A DNA stretch of 64,000 nucleotides from Arenibacter sp. P308M17 (GTDB lineage: Bacteria > Bacteroidota > Bacteroidia > Flavobacteriales > Flavobacteriaceae): positions 884,704 through 948,703 of the forward strand of contig NZ_QVON01000002.1 of the NCBI RefSeq assembly GCF_003426735.1. The letters are read 5' to 3'. The notes under the pieces are model-generated. The model did not search any database and was not told the DNA's origin. It saw nothing but the letters and a program-made list of their open reading frames with translations. Below are positions 47,695 through 56,342 of the stretch, in pieces. Position 1 is the stretch's first letter. Each line of letters begins with the position of its first letter. Position numbers and translations under genes: made by a program.

Positions 47695-48324
47695 TTATAT
47701 TCTAGGATTTTTTTTGGGCGTTACATGGGAAATATCGTATCCGGAAAATTTTCTGATATAGTATGAAACGGATGACCCAAAGTCATCATCAACATTTAAT
47801 TTACCATAAGATCTCAAATACTTTTTTACGTTCCCTGCCCCTGCCAAATGTGCAGCCGCCAGTATGCCCGATTCGGTTATCTCCTGGCCATTGATTACCT
47901 TACCAACAAAACGTTTGATATCCCTTCTCAAAATCCATTTATTTCTGGAAAGATTGGTATGGAATACCCTTTCCTGCAGTATGGGATCGTTAAGAAATAA
48001 TGTAGCGTTGTAAACACCGAGAAGCTCTAGGGTTCCTATACCAAATTGATACTTTCCCAGATAACCTAATGCATTGGTGGTAAAATAATTTCCTTGGGAT
48101 TCCTTAAAGGCCAAAGCCTCTTTAAACCCGTTGTAAGAAGTTCCTAAAAAGGGAGGTGCAGCCATAGTTGCATTCATAACAGTTCTGTATTTGGGAAACA
48201 GAACTTCGGTAGGTCCATTTACTCTAAAAGCGTCGGGAACCACCATTTTAACTGGCCTAAACCCATAACTTATTAGAATAAAAATCATGATAACGGGGAA
48301 CAAATAACTTGTCCACTTTCTCAT
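47695..48324 (-). CDS. Lysozyme-like exported protein
   Basis: A 209-residue protein with an N-terminal membrane or signal segment (TSYLFPVIMIFILISYGF) and a domain that resembles lytic transglycosylases: FKEALAFKESQGNYFTTNALGYLGKYQFGIGTLELLG, where the Glu in KESQGNY sits where SLT-type enzymes have their catalytic Glu and the Gly-Tyr-x-Gly-x-Tyr-Gln-Phe motif follows. A later HLAGAGNVKKYLRSYG is also found in transglycosylase-like folds. Action on peptidoglycan is inferred, not proven. mltG lies just upstream on the same strand, 157 bp away. Confidence 0.65.
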   Translation of the reverse strand: MRKWTSYLFPVIMIFILISYGFRPVKMVVPDAFRVNGPTEVLFPKYRTVMNATMAAPPFLGTSYNGFKEALAFKESQGNYFTTNALGYLGKYQFGIGTLELLGVYNATLFLNDPILQERVFHTNLSRNKWILRRDIKRFVGKVINGQEITESGILAAAHLAGAGNVKKYLRSYGKLNVDDDFGSSVSYYIRKFSGYDISHVTPKKNPRI

Positions 48325-48481
48325 ATATTTGTTTTCTTAAGACTTACAACCAAAATAGGGTTTGCTTAAATTTCACCCTGCAAAGATAGGCCCGATTTTT
48401 AAAAACCGACCTATTTTAACGTAACTTTGTACAAAATGTTAAAGATATTGGATAAATGACCCGGAAATAAGGGTCATCGGT

Positions 48482-49525
48482 TCACCGGTTTATCTTTTGA
48501 CCGTTAATCCATCGGACGTACTGCTCTTTATTACGGTTATGCTGGGCCAAGGTCTTTGCAAACTTATGGTAACCAAAGTTTTCCACATTGGCGACAAAGT
48601 AATAATAGTCGTGCTTTTCTGAATTTAAAACCGCATCTATGGCCGAAATATCCGGCATAGCAATAGGCCCTGGAGGCAAACCTGAATATTTATAGGTGTT
48701 ATACGGCGAGTCCAATTCCAAATCCTTATATAATACTCTTTTTATAATGGTATCAAAATTGCCCGAATGCAATTTAATCGCATATATTACAGTTGGATCG
48801 GCCTGTAGCAACATCCCCTGGGACATGCGGTTTAGGTATACGCCTGCCACCCTAGGCCGCTCCTCTACTTTTGCCGTCTCCTTATGAACTATGGAGGCCA
48901 ATGTAGCAACTTGTGAAGGGTTCAGGCCCAGAGATTTGGATCTGGCGAGCCGTTCTTCGTTCCAAAACCTTTTGTATTCCTTCAACATTCTCTCCCTAAA
49001 TCCTTCCGCCGAAGTATTCCAGAAAAACTCATAACTATTGGGAATATACATGGAAAGTGCCGTTTTCTCGTTAAATCCGTTTCCTTTTAGAAATTCCAGC
49101 TCCCCAAAGGCACTCAATAATGCAATACTATCCGCCTCGATCTGAAGGGATATTCTACCTGCTAGGTCTCTCAGGTTCTCCTGGTTGTTAAAAGCAACTT
49201 TTACGGGAATATTGCCACTTCTCAGGGAATTGACAATATCGTTATTGTTCATCCCTCTTTTTACGGCATATTTTCCAGCTTTTACATTGGCACTATAACC
49301 TTTTTTATCTGCTGCGGATTCAAAGGTTTCCAGATCTTTCAAAAGTGGTTCCAAAATCACCTTTACCTCCTCAAAATCCGAATTGGAAGGTATATACACA
49401 TAGGCCACCTCATTGTTGAACTGTGTATTGGGCACAAAGAAGGCCCTATAAACCATGAAGGCAAAAGCGCCCCCCACCAACATTCCGGCAACAACGATAA
49501 CCAGTAAAATTTTCTTTAAGTACAT
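48482..49525 (-). CDS. mltG: Endolytic transglycosylase MltG
   Basis: A 347-residue inner-membrane enzyme that cleaves nascent glycan strands and sets their length. It has an N-terminal membrane helix (ILLVIVVAGMLVGGAFAFMVY), a LysM-like region, and the YceG domain with the catalytic Glu in LASIVHKETAKVEERPRVAGVYLNRM, then LLQADPTVIYAI and YNTYKYSGLPPGPIAMP, ending DYYYFVANVENFGYHKFAKT. The ATG overlaps the GNAT stop by one base (TAATG). It is the last gene of the dapF-GNAT-mltG unit, which links diaminopimelate supply with wall remodelling. Confidence 0.95.
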   Translation of the reverse strand: MYLKKILLVIVVAGMLVGGAFAFMVYRAFFVPNTQFNNEVAYVYIPSNSDFEEVKVILEPLLKDLETFESAADKKGYSANVKAGKYAVKRGMNNNDIVNSLRSGNIPVKVAFNNQENLRDLAGRISLQIEADSIALLSAFGELEFLKGNGFNEKTALSMYIPNSYEFFWNTSAEGFRERMLKEYKRFWNEERLARSKSLGLNPSQVATLASIVHKETAKVEERPRVAGVYLNRMSQGMLLQADPTVIYAIKLHSGNFDTIIKRVLYKDLELDSPYNTYKYSGLPPGPIAMPDISAIDAVLNSEKHDYYYFVANVENFGYHKFAKTLAQHNRNKEQYVRWINGQKINR

Positions 49526-50049
49526 TAGCTATTTATCTTTTGAAACAAGATTTCATTTTTAAAAGTGCCATTGGCATATATCCAATCCTTTTTTATCCCC
49601 ACCTTCTTAAACCCCAGCTTTGTAAACAAGTGTATGCCGGGCGCATTTTCTTCCAATACATTTGCATAAACCTGTCTCATACCCAACACGGAAAAGGCAT
49701 AATTGGTAAGCATCCCTATGGCTTCAGTACCCACTCCTTTATTTCTATACATCTTCCGGTTCACTATAATTCCCATTCCCACTCTTAAATTCTTGGGGTC
49801 AAAATCAAACAAATCGATTAGACCCAAAACCGTACCGTTCAAATCGCAAATACACAATCGCAATTGTTTTACCTCATAAATGTCCCTATGGGCATTTTCC
49901 AGGTAAAGTTGCATTACATGTTTGGAATAAGGGGCAGTAGTACCACTTATTTCCCATATTTCAGGATCGTTCTCCAAATTATATAGAAAATCCAAATCTT
50001 TGGGCTCCAAGGCCCTAAGGCAAATCCTTTCCCCTTTAAAGCTCAACAT
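49525..50049 (-). CDS. GNAT-family N-acetyltransferase
   Basis: A 174-residue acetyltransferase of the RimJ/SpeG-like group. It starts LRALEPKDLDFLYNLEND, includes LGLIDLFDFDPKNLRVGMGI, the acetyl-CoA loop YRNKGVGTEAIGMLTNYAF, and ends YANVLEENAPGIHLFTKLGFKKVG. The acceptor is unknown. It overlaps dapF by 14 bp and mltG by one base, so it is made from the same transcript; a role in wall-precursor or polyamine metabolism is only suggested by position. Confidence 0.9.
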   Translation of the reverse strand: MLSFKGERICLRALEPKDLDFLYNLENDPEIWEISGTTAPYSKHVMQLYLENAHRDIYEVKQLRLCICDLNGTVLGLIDLFDFDPKNLRVGMGIIVNRKMYRNKGVGTEAIGMLTNYAFSVLGMRQVYANVLEENAPGIHLFTKLGFKKVGIKKDWIYANGTFKNEILFQKINS

Positions 50050-50818
50050 GTATTTCCCCTTTAAAAACCAGTAGTGCAGAACCTGTCAGCCATATCTGTT
50101 CATAGCCATTTACATGGCTCTTGAATTTTACTTGTAGATCACCCCCTGGGGTAACGATCTTTACGGAATCCCTATTGGTCTTGCCCGAATGGTACATGGC
50201 CAGGGCAACAGCGGTTACCCCGGTTCCACAGGAATAGGTTTCATCTTCCACTCCCCGCTCGTAGGTCCTTACATTAAAGGTATTCTCCCCGGCCTGGTCC
50301 ACAAAGTTGATATTGCTCCCTTGTTCACCGTACAATCCATAACGAAGCTTGGCACCTTCCTTACGGACATCAAGATCCTTAAGTCCGTCTACCAGCTGCA
50401 CATGGTGGGGAGAACCTGTATTAAGGAACAAAGAATTTTCCTTTTGCCTAATTTCCTGTACATCCTGCATCTCCAAACTGACCATATCCTTTGCAATGGT
50501 CGCATTATGGAGTCCGTCTATTGCCATAAATGATGCATTTTGGCCCACAATACCCAAATTATGGGCAAAGGCTACAATACACCTACCTCCATTGCCGCAC
50601 ATGGTGCCCTGCCTCCCATCGGCATTATAATAGACCATTTTAAAGTCCCTCTCCTTGTCATTTTCCAATAAAATGAGTCCATCGGCACCAATGCCGAATC
50701 TTCTATTACACAAAAAAGAGACCAGTTCCACGTTATCCTTTGGAAAAAAACCTTCGCGATTATCTATCATTACAAAGTCGTTCCCAGTTCCTTGATATTT
50801 AAAAAAATTCAGTAGCAT
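50036..50818 (-). CDS. dapF: Diaminopimelate epimerase
   Basis: A 260-residue PLP-independent racemase that makes meso-diaminopimelate for peptidoglycan and lysine. It has FFKYQGTGNDFVMIDNR, the first catalytic Cys in MCGNGGRCIVAF, and the second in DETYSCGTGVTAVAL, with HHVQLV between. It is first in the dapF-GNAT-mltG operon and has a TAnnTTTG-type site just upstream. It is divergent from the HtrA protease gene. Confidence 0.96.
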   Translation of the reverse strand: MLLNFFKYQGTGNDFVMIDNREGFFPKDNVELVSFLCNRRFGIGADGLILLENDKERDFKMVYYNADGRQGTMCGNGGRCIVAFAHNLGIVGQNASFMAIDGLHNATIAKDMVSLEMQDVQEIRQKENSLFLNTGSPHHVQLVDGLKDLDVRKEGAKLRYGLYGEQGSNINFVDQAGENTFNVRTYERGVEDETYSCGTGVTAVALAMYHSGKTNRDSVKIVTPGGDLQVKFKSHVNGYEQIWLTGSALLVFKGEIHVEL

Positions 50819-50834
50819 ATTGTAATTTATTGTG

Positions 50835-50842
50835 CAAAGATA
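50835..50842 (-). promoter_or_regulatory. -7 element for dapF
   Basis: On the minus strand this reads TATCTTTG, a full match to TAnnTTTG, 16 bp before the ATG. No convincing -33 element is visible. Confidence 0.42.
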
Positions 50843-50943
50843 TAATTTTATTAAGGTTTTATTATCAGTTAAAAACTCGTTAAAGGCAAATAATTGCTAT
50901 AGAAATATGTTAATTTTACTTGAGCAAATTAAAAAATGTTTTT

Positions 50944-52338
50944 ATGAAGAAATTTGGAAGTTTATTATTGGTCTCTGTATTTGCAGGTGCTATTACCTTG
51001 GGTACTTACAAACTTTTTTTAGAGAAACCAAATTATGCGGTTATTCAGGAGAACAATGGGGCAAAATTGATATCATCCAGCTATACCCCAACCTCGGCAA
51101 AGGGTGCGGGAATTAACGAGGTAGACTTTACTTTAGCCGCACAGAATACGGTGAATGCAGTGGTACACGTTAAAAATGTAGCCACCAGCAAAGGTCCGTC
51201 CAGTATAATGGAATTTTTCTACGGATATGGCGGAAGCCCAACACCCCAAGTGGGAACCGGTTCCGGGGTAATCATCTCCCAGGACGGTTATATTGTCACC
51301 AATAACCACGTAATTGCGAATGCCGATCAACTGCAGGTTACCCTAAACAACAATAAAACCTACGATGCCGAACTGATCGGTACCGACCCAAATTCGGATA
51401 TTGCCCTTATTAAGATAGATGTTGACAGGCAATTGCCCTATCTCGCCTTTGGGGACTCGGACAATACAAAGGTAGGGGAATGGGTCTTGGCCGTAGGGAA
51501 CCCATTTAATTTGACGTCCACGGTTACGGCGGGGATCGTGAGTGCCAAGGCCAGGGCATTGGCCAGTTTAGATCAGTCGTTTATTCAGACCGATGCGGCC
51601 GTAAATCCGGGGAACAGTGGTGGGGCACTGGTTAACACCAATGGCGACCTTATAGGCATCAACACGGCCATTACCTCCCAAACAGGTTCATATGTAGGCT
51701 ACTCCTTTGCTGTACCCAGTAATATTGCAAAAAAAGTAGTGGAGGACATTATGGAATATGGCAACGTTCAAAAGGGCATCTTGGGTATCAATACCGTTCC
51801 CATGAACAGTCCATATGCCATTGAAAATGGAATAAACGAAATTGATGGGGTTTACATTGCAGGTGTTGAGGAGGATTCCGGTGCTTTTGACGCGGATTTG
51901 AAGGAAGGGGATATTATAAAAAACATAGACAATGTTGAAATTCACAAATTCGCAGATCTTATAGGCTATATATCTTCCAAAAGGCCCGGTGACGAGCTTT
52001 TGGTAACCGTTCTTCGCAACGATGAGCGGATGGAGTTTCCTGTTGTGCTGAAGGAAAGGCAAACGATAATTATTCCAGTTTTGGGCTTTGAAGTTAAAAA
52101 CCTGACCGATGAAGAGAAGAAGGCCTTTAAAACGAAAAAAGGGGTTAAAATTATTGGAGTGCCCGAAACCTATAGGAATTACGGTTTCGAAGGAAAAGTT
52201 TTGCTCTCCTTTGGGGATGAGGAAATAAACAATATTCAGGATGCCAAAACCAAATTTGGCCGTATTTCCAGATATGATAGGGCGAGTATTACCATGTTGA
52301 ATAAAAATGGAGAGAAAGAACGACTGATAATTCAGTAA
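50944..52338 (+). CDS. Periplasmic serine protease DegP/HtrA
   Basis: A 464-residue Do-family protease-chaperone that degrades misfolded envelope proteins. A membrane or signal segment at 1-25 precedes the trypsin-like domain, which has the catalytic His in YIVTNNHVIANAD, Asp in DPNSDIALIKID and Ser in DAAVNPGNSGGALVNTNG. Two PDZ domains follow, from about 290 (KGILGINTVPM) and 385 (VLGFEVKNLTDE), the second atypical. The ATG at 50944 is preferred to one at 50920 because the signal starts there. It has its own terminator and is divergent from dapF. Confidence 0.95.
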   Translation: MKKFGSLLLVSVFAGAITLGTYKLFLEKPNYAVIQENNGAKLISSSYTPTSAKGAGINEVDFTLAAQNTVNAVVHVKNVATSKGPSSIMEFFYGYGGSPTPQVGTGSGVIISQDGYIVTNNHVIANADQLQVTLNNNKTYDAELIGTDPNSDIALIKIDVDRQLPYLAFGDSDNTKVGEWVLAVGNPFNLTSTVTAGIVSAKARALASLDQSFIQTDAAVNPGNSGGALVNTNGDLIGINTAITSQTGSYVGYSFAVPSNIAKKVVEDIMEYGNVQKGILGINTVPMNSPYAIENGINEIDGVYIAGVEEDSGAFDADLKEGDIIKNIDNVEIHKFADLIGYISSKRPGDELLVTVLRNDERMEFPVVLKERQTIIIPVLGFEVKNLTDEEKKAFKTKKGVKIIGVPETYRNYGFEGKVLLSFGDEEINNIQDAKTKFGRISRYDRASITMLNKNGEKERLIIQ

Positions 52339-52357
52339 AAAACAAATTTCAAAAACA

Positions 52358-52386
52358 AGAGCGCTCTTTTAGGGGCGCTTTTTTTA
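52358..52386 (+). terminator. Terminator after the HtrA gene
   Basis: Short GC stem AGCGC (52360-52364) / GCGCT (52375-52379), extended by weaker flanking pairs and followed by eight T. It lies 20 bp past the stop. Confidence 0.8.
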
Positions 52387-52420
52387 TATCATATTCCTTT
52401 ACGAAAACGTTTGAAATATA

Positions 52421-52428
52421 TAATTTTG
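52421..52428 (+). promoter_or_regulatory. -7 element for the GAPDH gene
   Basis: TAATTTTG, a full match to TAnnTTTG, 29 bp before the ATG at 52458. A TTG at 52411 is too close to be the -33 element. Confidence 0.4.
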
Positions 52429-52457
52429 TCCAAAATTAAACAAAACAAGATCAACCT

Positions 52458-53906
52458 ATGAGCGCTATTCAACTTTATGAAAAAGAATTGGCCTTTCAAG
52501 CGGACAGAAGGAAGGCTACCACCGAGTTCATTAAAATTGTAAGTGATTTGTGGTACGACAAATCCATTGAAATCGTTCTTTTTAAAAATCAGGTAATGGA
52601 CAGGAATGTTAGCGATATTATAAACCTGCATGAATATGCCGGCGAATTTGTCCAAAAACCAATATCAATTTTTGATTCGGTCGAAATCTTGCGAACCATA
52701 AACGATATTCATTTGCCCCCTTCCAAATTGGATATAGGAAAACTTACTTACGAATATCATTCCGACGACAATAATTATGGTAATGTTAAGGCCTTTGTAT
52801 TGGACAAGCTAAAAGGTGCCGGTTCGGGGAACGGGATAACTCCAAAGGATGTAGTGCTGTATGGCTTTGGGCGAATAGGTAGATTATTGGCCAGGGAATT
52901 AATGGCAAAAACCGGTAAAGGAAACCAACTAAGGCTTAGGGCAATAGTTACCCGAGGGGCCATTACTCCGGAAATTTTGGAAAAGAGGGCCAATTTATTA
53001 AGGACAGATTCCGTGCATGGGCAATTTATGGGAACAGTGGATGTCGACTTCAAAAACAAAGCTATGTACATAAATGGCACAACAGTACATTTTATCGAGG
53101 CCGATAGTCCAGAGGACATAGACTATACACGATACGGGATTACCAATGCCTTGGTATTAGACAATACAGGGGCCTTCAGGGACAAAGAGGCCCTTGGCAG
53201 ACACTTAAGCTCCAAAGGGTGCAGTCAGGTGCTGCTGACCGCTCCCGGCAAGGAAATCCCCAATATCGTCCATGGTGTAAACCATATGGAATTTGATCCC
53301 GACTCCCTTAAAATATTTTCTGCCGCCTCTTGTACCACAAACGCCATAACCCCTATATTGAAAGTAGTGGATGACTCTTTGGGAATAAAAAAAGGACATA
53401 TTGAAACCATACACGCCTACACCAATGACCAAAACTTGGTAGATAATATGCATAGCAAGTACAGGCGCGGCAGGGCTGCGGCCTTAAATATGGTAATCAC
53501 CGAAACGGGAGCTGGAAAAGCAGTAGCCAAAGCCCTTCCCCAACTAATGGGCAAGTTAACATCGAATGCCATAAGGGTGCCGGTACCCAACGGGTCCTTG
53601 GCCATATTAAATCTAGAGATAAACAACAAAACCTCAAAGGCGGCATTGAACACCATTGTTAAGAAATATGCCCTGGAAGGCGATTTAGTGGAGCAAATAA
53701 AATATTCCTTAAGCAATGAATTGGTGTCAACGGACATAATTGGAACTTCTGCGCCTGCAATTTATGACAGTACCGCTACCATTGTATCGGAGGATGGAAA
53801 GAATCTTGTGCTATACATTTGGTATGATAATGAGTTTGGATATTCCCACCAAGTAATCCGCCTGGCCAAATACATTGCGAAGGTTCGCAGATACACCTAT
53901 TATTAA
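52458..53906 (+). CDS. Glyceraldehyde-3-phosphate dehydrogenase, long form
   Basis: A 482-residue GAPDH; classical enzymes have about 335. The first ~130 residues are an extra N-terminal domain (starting MSAIQLYEKELAFQADRRKA) found in a Bacteroidota subgroup. The catalytic part then starts with DVVLYGFGRIGRLLARELM, has the active-site Cys in SAASCTTNAITPILK, the His-containing ETIHAYTNDQNLVDNMHSKYRRGRAAALNMV, and WYDNEFGYSHQVIRL at the end. Whether it serves glycolysis or gluconeogenesis is not settled. A shorter GAPDH, if present, is outside the window. Confidence 0.94.
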   Translation: MSAIQLYEKELAFQADRRKATTEFIKIVSDLWYDKSIEIVLFKNQVMDRNVSDIINLHEYAGEFVQKPISIFDSVEILRTINDIHLPPSKLDIGKLTYEYHSDDNNYGNVKAFVLDKLKGAGSGNGITPKDVVLYGFGRIGRLLARELMAKTGKGNQLRLRAIVTRGAITPEILEKRANLLRTDSVHGQFMGTVDVDFKNKAMYINGTTVHFIEADSPEDIDYTRYGITNALVLDNTGAFRDKEALGRHLSSKGCSQVLLTAPGKEIPNIVHGVNHMEFDPDSLKIFSAASCTTNAITPILKVVDDSLGIKKGHIETIHAYTNDQNLVDNMHSKYRRGRAAALNMVITETGAGKAVAKALPQLMGKLTSNAIRVPVPNGSLAILNLEINNKTSKAALNTIVKKYALEGDLVEQIKYSLSNELVSTDIIGTSAPAIYDSTATIVSEDGKNLVLYIWYDNEFGYSHQVIRLAKYIAKVRRYTYY

Positions 53907-54047
53907 TAATTTTATCAATATATAATAATATACAGATTTGTGGGTTATTCTATTTAGTTAAGATACCTGGTATCCCTTTTTTATAATTGGGAATATTAAA
54001 GTATTTTAGCCCTCTCTAAATCATTATTAACAATAAGAATTACATAA

Positions 54048-54668
54048 ATGAAAATTTCAAAATTACTCTTTATCGTAATGGCCCTATTGTCATTTAACCT
54101 TCACTTTGCACAGGAAACCGAGGAAGAGGACCAACTTTCCTTGGACCAAGGTCCTATCAGTTCCCAATTCGAATATATCTCCATAAAATCAGGCAATTAC
54201 AGGGCCGATGGGGTAAGATACGAGGTGGTAAAGGAGTTAAACTTGGAAAAATTGAGACAAAATGTATTGGATTCCATTAATGCCTTCAATAAAAAGGTCA
54301 ATGAACTAAACAGTACCATTACCGGACATGTGGAGACCATTGAATCGCTTAACAAAAAACTGGAGGAGACCACCAATAAACTTGCAGAGGTTACCGAAGA
54401 AAAGGATAGCATGTCTTTCCTAGGCATTCTAGTCTCCAAGGGCACTTACAATTTTATTCTTTGGACCATTATCGTGGCCCTATTGCTGTTTTTATTATTT
54501 TTTATTTATAAATTCAGAAATAGCAATATTCTCACTCAGGAAGCCAAATCAACGCTTGCTGAAGTAGAGACCGAATATGAGGATCACAGAAGGAGGGCTT
54601 TGGAAAGGGAACAAAAGATCAGTAGACAGCTCCAGGACGAGATAAACAAGCACAAAAAGCCCAAATAA
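54048..54668 (+). CDS. Membrane-anchored coiled-coil protein
   Basis: A 206-residue protein of unknown function. It has an N-terminal signal peptide (LLFIVMALLSFNLHFAQ), an acidic segment, a helix-rich region with heptad-like LNSTITGHVETIESLNKKLEETTNKLAEV, one membrane helix (ILWTIIVALLLFLLFFIY) near residue 140-160, and a basic, coiled-coil cytoplasmic tail. It has no methyltransferase motif, although its position before trmD has led to such proteins being labelled tRNA (guanine-N1)-methyltransferase; that label should not be trusted. It is followed by an RNA-hairpin-rich spacer and then trmD. Confidence 0.75.
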   Translation: MKISKLLFIVMALLSFNLHFAQETEEEDQLSLDQGPISSQFEYISIKSGNYRADGVRYEVVKELNLEKLRQNVLDSINAFNKKVNELNSTITGHVETIESLNKKLEETTNKLAEVTEEKDSMSFLGILVSKGTYNFILWTIIVALLLFLLFFIYKFRNSNILTQEAKSTLAEVETEYEDHRRRALEREQKISRQLQDEINKHKKPK

Positions 54669-54670
54669 TT

Positions 54671-54835
54671 TAAAGTAAACTACCTCTGGTCAAGCCTGTC
54701 TGCCGACAAAGGCAGGCGCACGAGGCATTGAAAGGAAATTCATGTTTGATTTCGACGCCCGCCTGAACAGAACCGGGAAGGTAAGCGTCGGAGCACCTGC
54801 CCGTGGCAGGCAGGTTTAAATCCCGATTATCGAGT
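54671..54835. repeat. Intergenic repeat-like segment with nested hairpins
   Basis: Three stems are visible by eye. CCTC (54683-54686) pairs with GAGG (54722-54725) around an inner GCCTG/CAGGC pair. CGACGC (54753-54758) pairs with GCGTCG (54785-54790). CCTGCC (54796-54801) pairs with GGCAGG (54805-54810). No gene is visible. The GC-rich CTGCC/GGCAG words contrast with the AT-rich surroundings and resemble REP-type intergenic repeats. Confidence 0.5.
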
Positions 54836-54865
54836 AAACCATTTGGATTTTTACCTTTAAAATTT

Positions 54866-54893
54866 TAAAAGCTCCCAAAAAAGGAGTTTTTTC
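54866..54893 (+). terminator. Terminator-like hairpin before trmD
   Basis: CTCC (54872-54875) and GGAG (54883-54886), extended by flanking A and T runs, then six T. It probably ends the transcript from 54048 after the repeat-like segment. Confidence 0.5.
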
Positions 54894-54961
54894 TATTAGG
54901 CCCTTGTAAAATAGTTCCGAATCCAAACAAAATTGACGGAAAGGGTTGTGCCTAATTTTAG

Positions 54962-54969
54962 TACTTTTG
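54962..54969 (+). promoter_or_regulatory. -7 element for trmD
   Basis: TACTTTTG, a full match to TAnnTTTG, 40 bp before the trmD ATG. Candidate -33 TTG sites at 54933 and 54946 are off the usual spacing. Confidence 0.35.
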
Positions 54970-55009
54970 AAGCCGCTACGCAAAAGCATTAACTGTTATT
55001 GATTTTCCT

Positions 55010-55687
55010 ATGCGAATAGATATAATTACCGTAGTTCCGGAAATTCTCAAAAGTCCCTTCGAAGTCTCTATTTTAAAACGGGCCATCGAAAAAGGGATTG
55101 TAGAGATCCATTTACACAACTTAAGGGACTATACGGATAAGACATACAATCAGGTAGATGATTATCAGTTTGGGGGCGGCGCAGGCATGGTCCTGATGAT
55201 AGAGCCCATAGACAAGTGTATCTCAAATCTAAAAAGTCAGCGGGAGTATGATGAGGTCATCTATATGACCCCGGACGGAAAGACTTTGAATCAAAAAATG
55301 GCCAATGGCCTATCTTTGCTAAATAATGTAATTATACTATGCGGCCACTACAAGGGTGTGGACCAACGTGTTAGGGACCTGTTTATAACCAAGGAAGTAT
55401 CTATAGGCGATTATGTCCTGTCCGGAGGGGAATTGGGAGCAGCAGTGCTGTGCGATACAATAATTCGATTAATCCCAGGTGTATTGAACAATGAAACCTC
55501 TGCACTTACGGATACGTTTCAGGATAATTTACTGGCGCCACCTGTCTATACCCGGCCATCGGAATACAAAGGCCATAAAGTGCCGGATATACTGTTGAGC
55601 GGAAATTTTCCGGAAATAGAAACATGGCGGGAAGACCAGGCATATGCAAGGACTGAACAGCTTCGTCCGGACCTACTGAACGATTAG
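55010..55687 (+). CDS. trmD: tRNA (guanine-N1)-methyltransferase TrmD
   Basis: A 225-residue SPOUT-class enzyme that methylates G37 in tRNAs with G36, preventing frameshifts. It has [38 protein letters not shown], the knot [30 protein letters not shown] and [16 protein letters not shown]. It is about 20 residues shorter than E. coli TrmD, mainly at the C-terminus. It lies 150 bp before rplS, the order used by many bacteria; here rplS has its own promoter. Confidence 0.97.
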   Translation: MRIDIITVVPEILKSPFEVSILKRAIEKGIVEIHLHNLRDYTDKTYNQVDDYQFGGGAGMVLMIEPIDKCISNLKSQREYDEVIYMTPDGKTLNQKMANGLSLLNNVIILCGHYKGVDQRVRDLFITKEVSIGDYVLSGGELGAAVLCDTIIRLIPGVLNNETSALTDTFQDNLLAPPVYTRPSEYKGHKVPDILLSGNFPEIETWREDQAYARTEQLRPDLLND

Positions 55688-55739
55688 CGCTGTCGTCGAT
55701 TTTTTTAATGAATATTGGTGATAAAAATCGTCCATTCAC

Positions 55740-55769
55740 TTGTAAGTTATAAATATTAGATTAATTTTG
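55740..55769 (+). promoter_or_regulatory. Promoter of rplS
   Basis: TTG (55740-55742), a 19-bp spacer and TAATTTTG (55762-55769) match the Bacteroidota consensus TTG-N17-23-TAnnTTTG exactly. Transcription should start near 55776, giving a leader of about 60 nt. Confidence 0.72.
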
Positions 55770-55778
55770 CACTCCATT

Positions 55779-55814
55779 AAATCAACCTCTGACGATAATC
55801 GTGAAAGTTGGTTT
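55779..55814 (+). promoter_or_regulatory. Leader hairpin of L19 mRNA
   Basis: AAATCAAC (55779-55786) pairs with GTTGGTTT (55807-55814), one G-U pair included, and encloses a smaller hairpin ACGAT (55792-55796) / ATCGT (55798-55802). It lies between the predicted start of transcription and the start codon. Ribosomal-protein leaders often carry such structures for feedback control; that role here is inference. Confidence 0.4.
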
Positions 55815-55837
55815 AAGTAAATATTAATTAAAATACA

Positions 55838-56188
55838 ATGGAAGAGTTATTAAAATTTGTTGAAAACGAATTTATTCCTAAAAAAGATTTTCCAAACTTT
55901 TCAGCAGGGGACACTATAACTGTGTACTACGAAATTAAGGAAGGTGAAAAAACAAGGACACAGTTTTTTAAAGGTGTTGTTATTCAAAGAAGGGGAACCG
56001 GGGCTACCGAAACATTTACAATCCGTAAAATGTCGGGCACTGTAGGTGTAGAGCGTATTTTTCCAATAAATATGCCAGCATTGCAAAAGATAGAGGTCAA
56101 CAAAAAAGGTAAGGTTCGTAGATCACGTATTTTCTACTTTAGAGGACTTACCGGTAAAAAAGCTAGAATTAAGGAGGTTCGCTCTTAA
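55838..56188 (+). CDS. rplS: 50S ribosomal protein L19
   Basis: A 116-residue ribosomal protein at the 30S-50S interface. It has FPNFSAGDTITVYYEIKEGEK, GVVIQRRGTGATETFTIRKMSGTVGVERIFPIN, and the basic end KGKVRRSRIFYFRGLTGKKARIKE. Length and motifs are typical. It is transcribed alone from the promoter at 55740 with a strong terminator 20 bp after the stop. Confidence 0.98.
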   Translation: MEELLKFVENEFIPKKDFPNFSAGDTITVYYEIKEGEKTRTQFFKGVVIQRRGTGATETFTIRKMSGTVGVERIFPINMPALQKIEVNKKGKVRRSRIFYFRGLTGKKARIKEVRS

Positions 56189-56210
56189 TTATTCTATAGA
56201 ATTTATAAAA

Positions 56211-56243
56211 AAGCATCCTTACCTCCCTAAGGATGCTTTTTCA
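56211..56243 (+). terminator. Terminator of rplS
   Basis: Perfect 11-bp stem AAGCATCCTTA (56211-56221) / TAAGGATGCTT (56228-56238), followed by a T run. Confidence 0.92.
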
Positions 56244-56305
56244 TTTATAAACATTTGTTCAAAACAATAGTTCATAATATGTTGATAATAAAATTGTTAT
56301 AATTG

Positions 56306-56336
56306 TTGTTTAATAAATAAAAAATTCCTACTTTTA
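56306..56336 (+). promoter_or_regulatory. Promoter-like site after rplS
   Basis: TTG (56306-56308), a 20-bp spacer and TACTTTTA (56329-56336), one base from a perfect TAnnTTTG. It does not precede a recognisable gene and would drive the hairpin-rich region that follows. Confidence 0.35.
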
Positions 56337-56342
56337 GTATGT

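Noticed and set aside
48422..48429. TAACTTTG on the plus strand after mltG
   Set aside because: A full -7 match but with no gene to drive; probably chance in AT-rich DNA.
48457..48476. Hairpin TGACCC/GGGTCA after mltG
   Set aside because: Only 6 bp and without a T run on the mltG strand; too weak to call a terminator.
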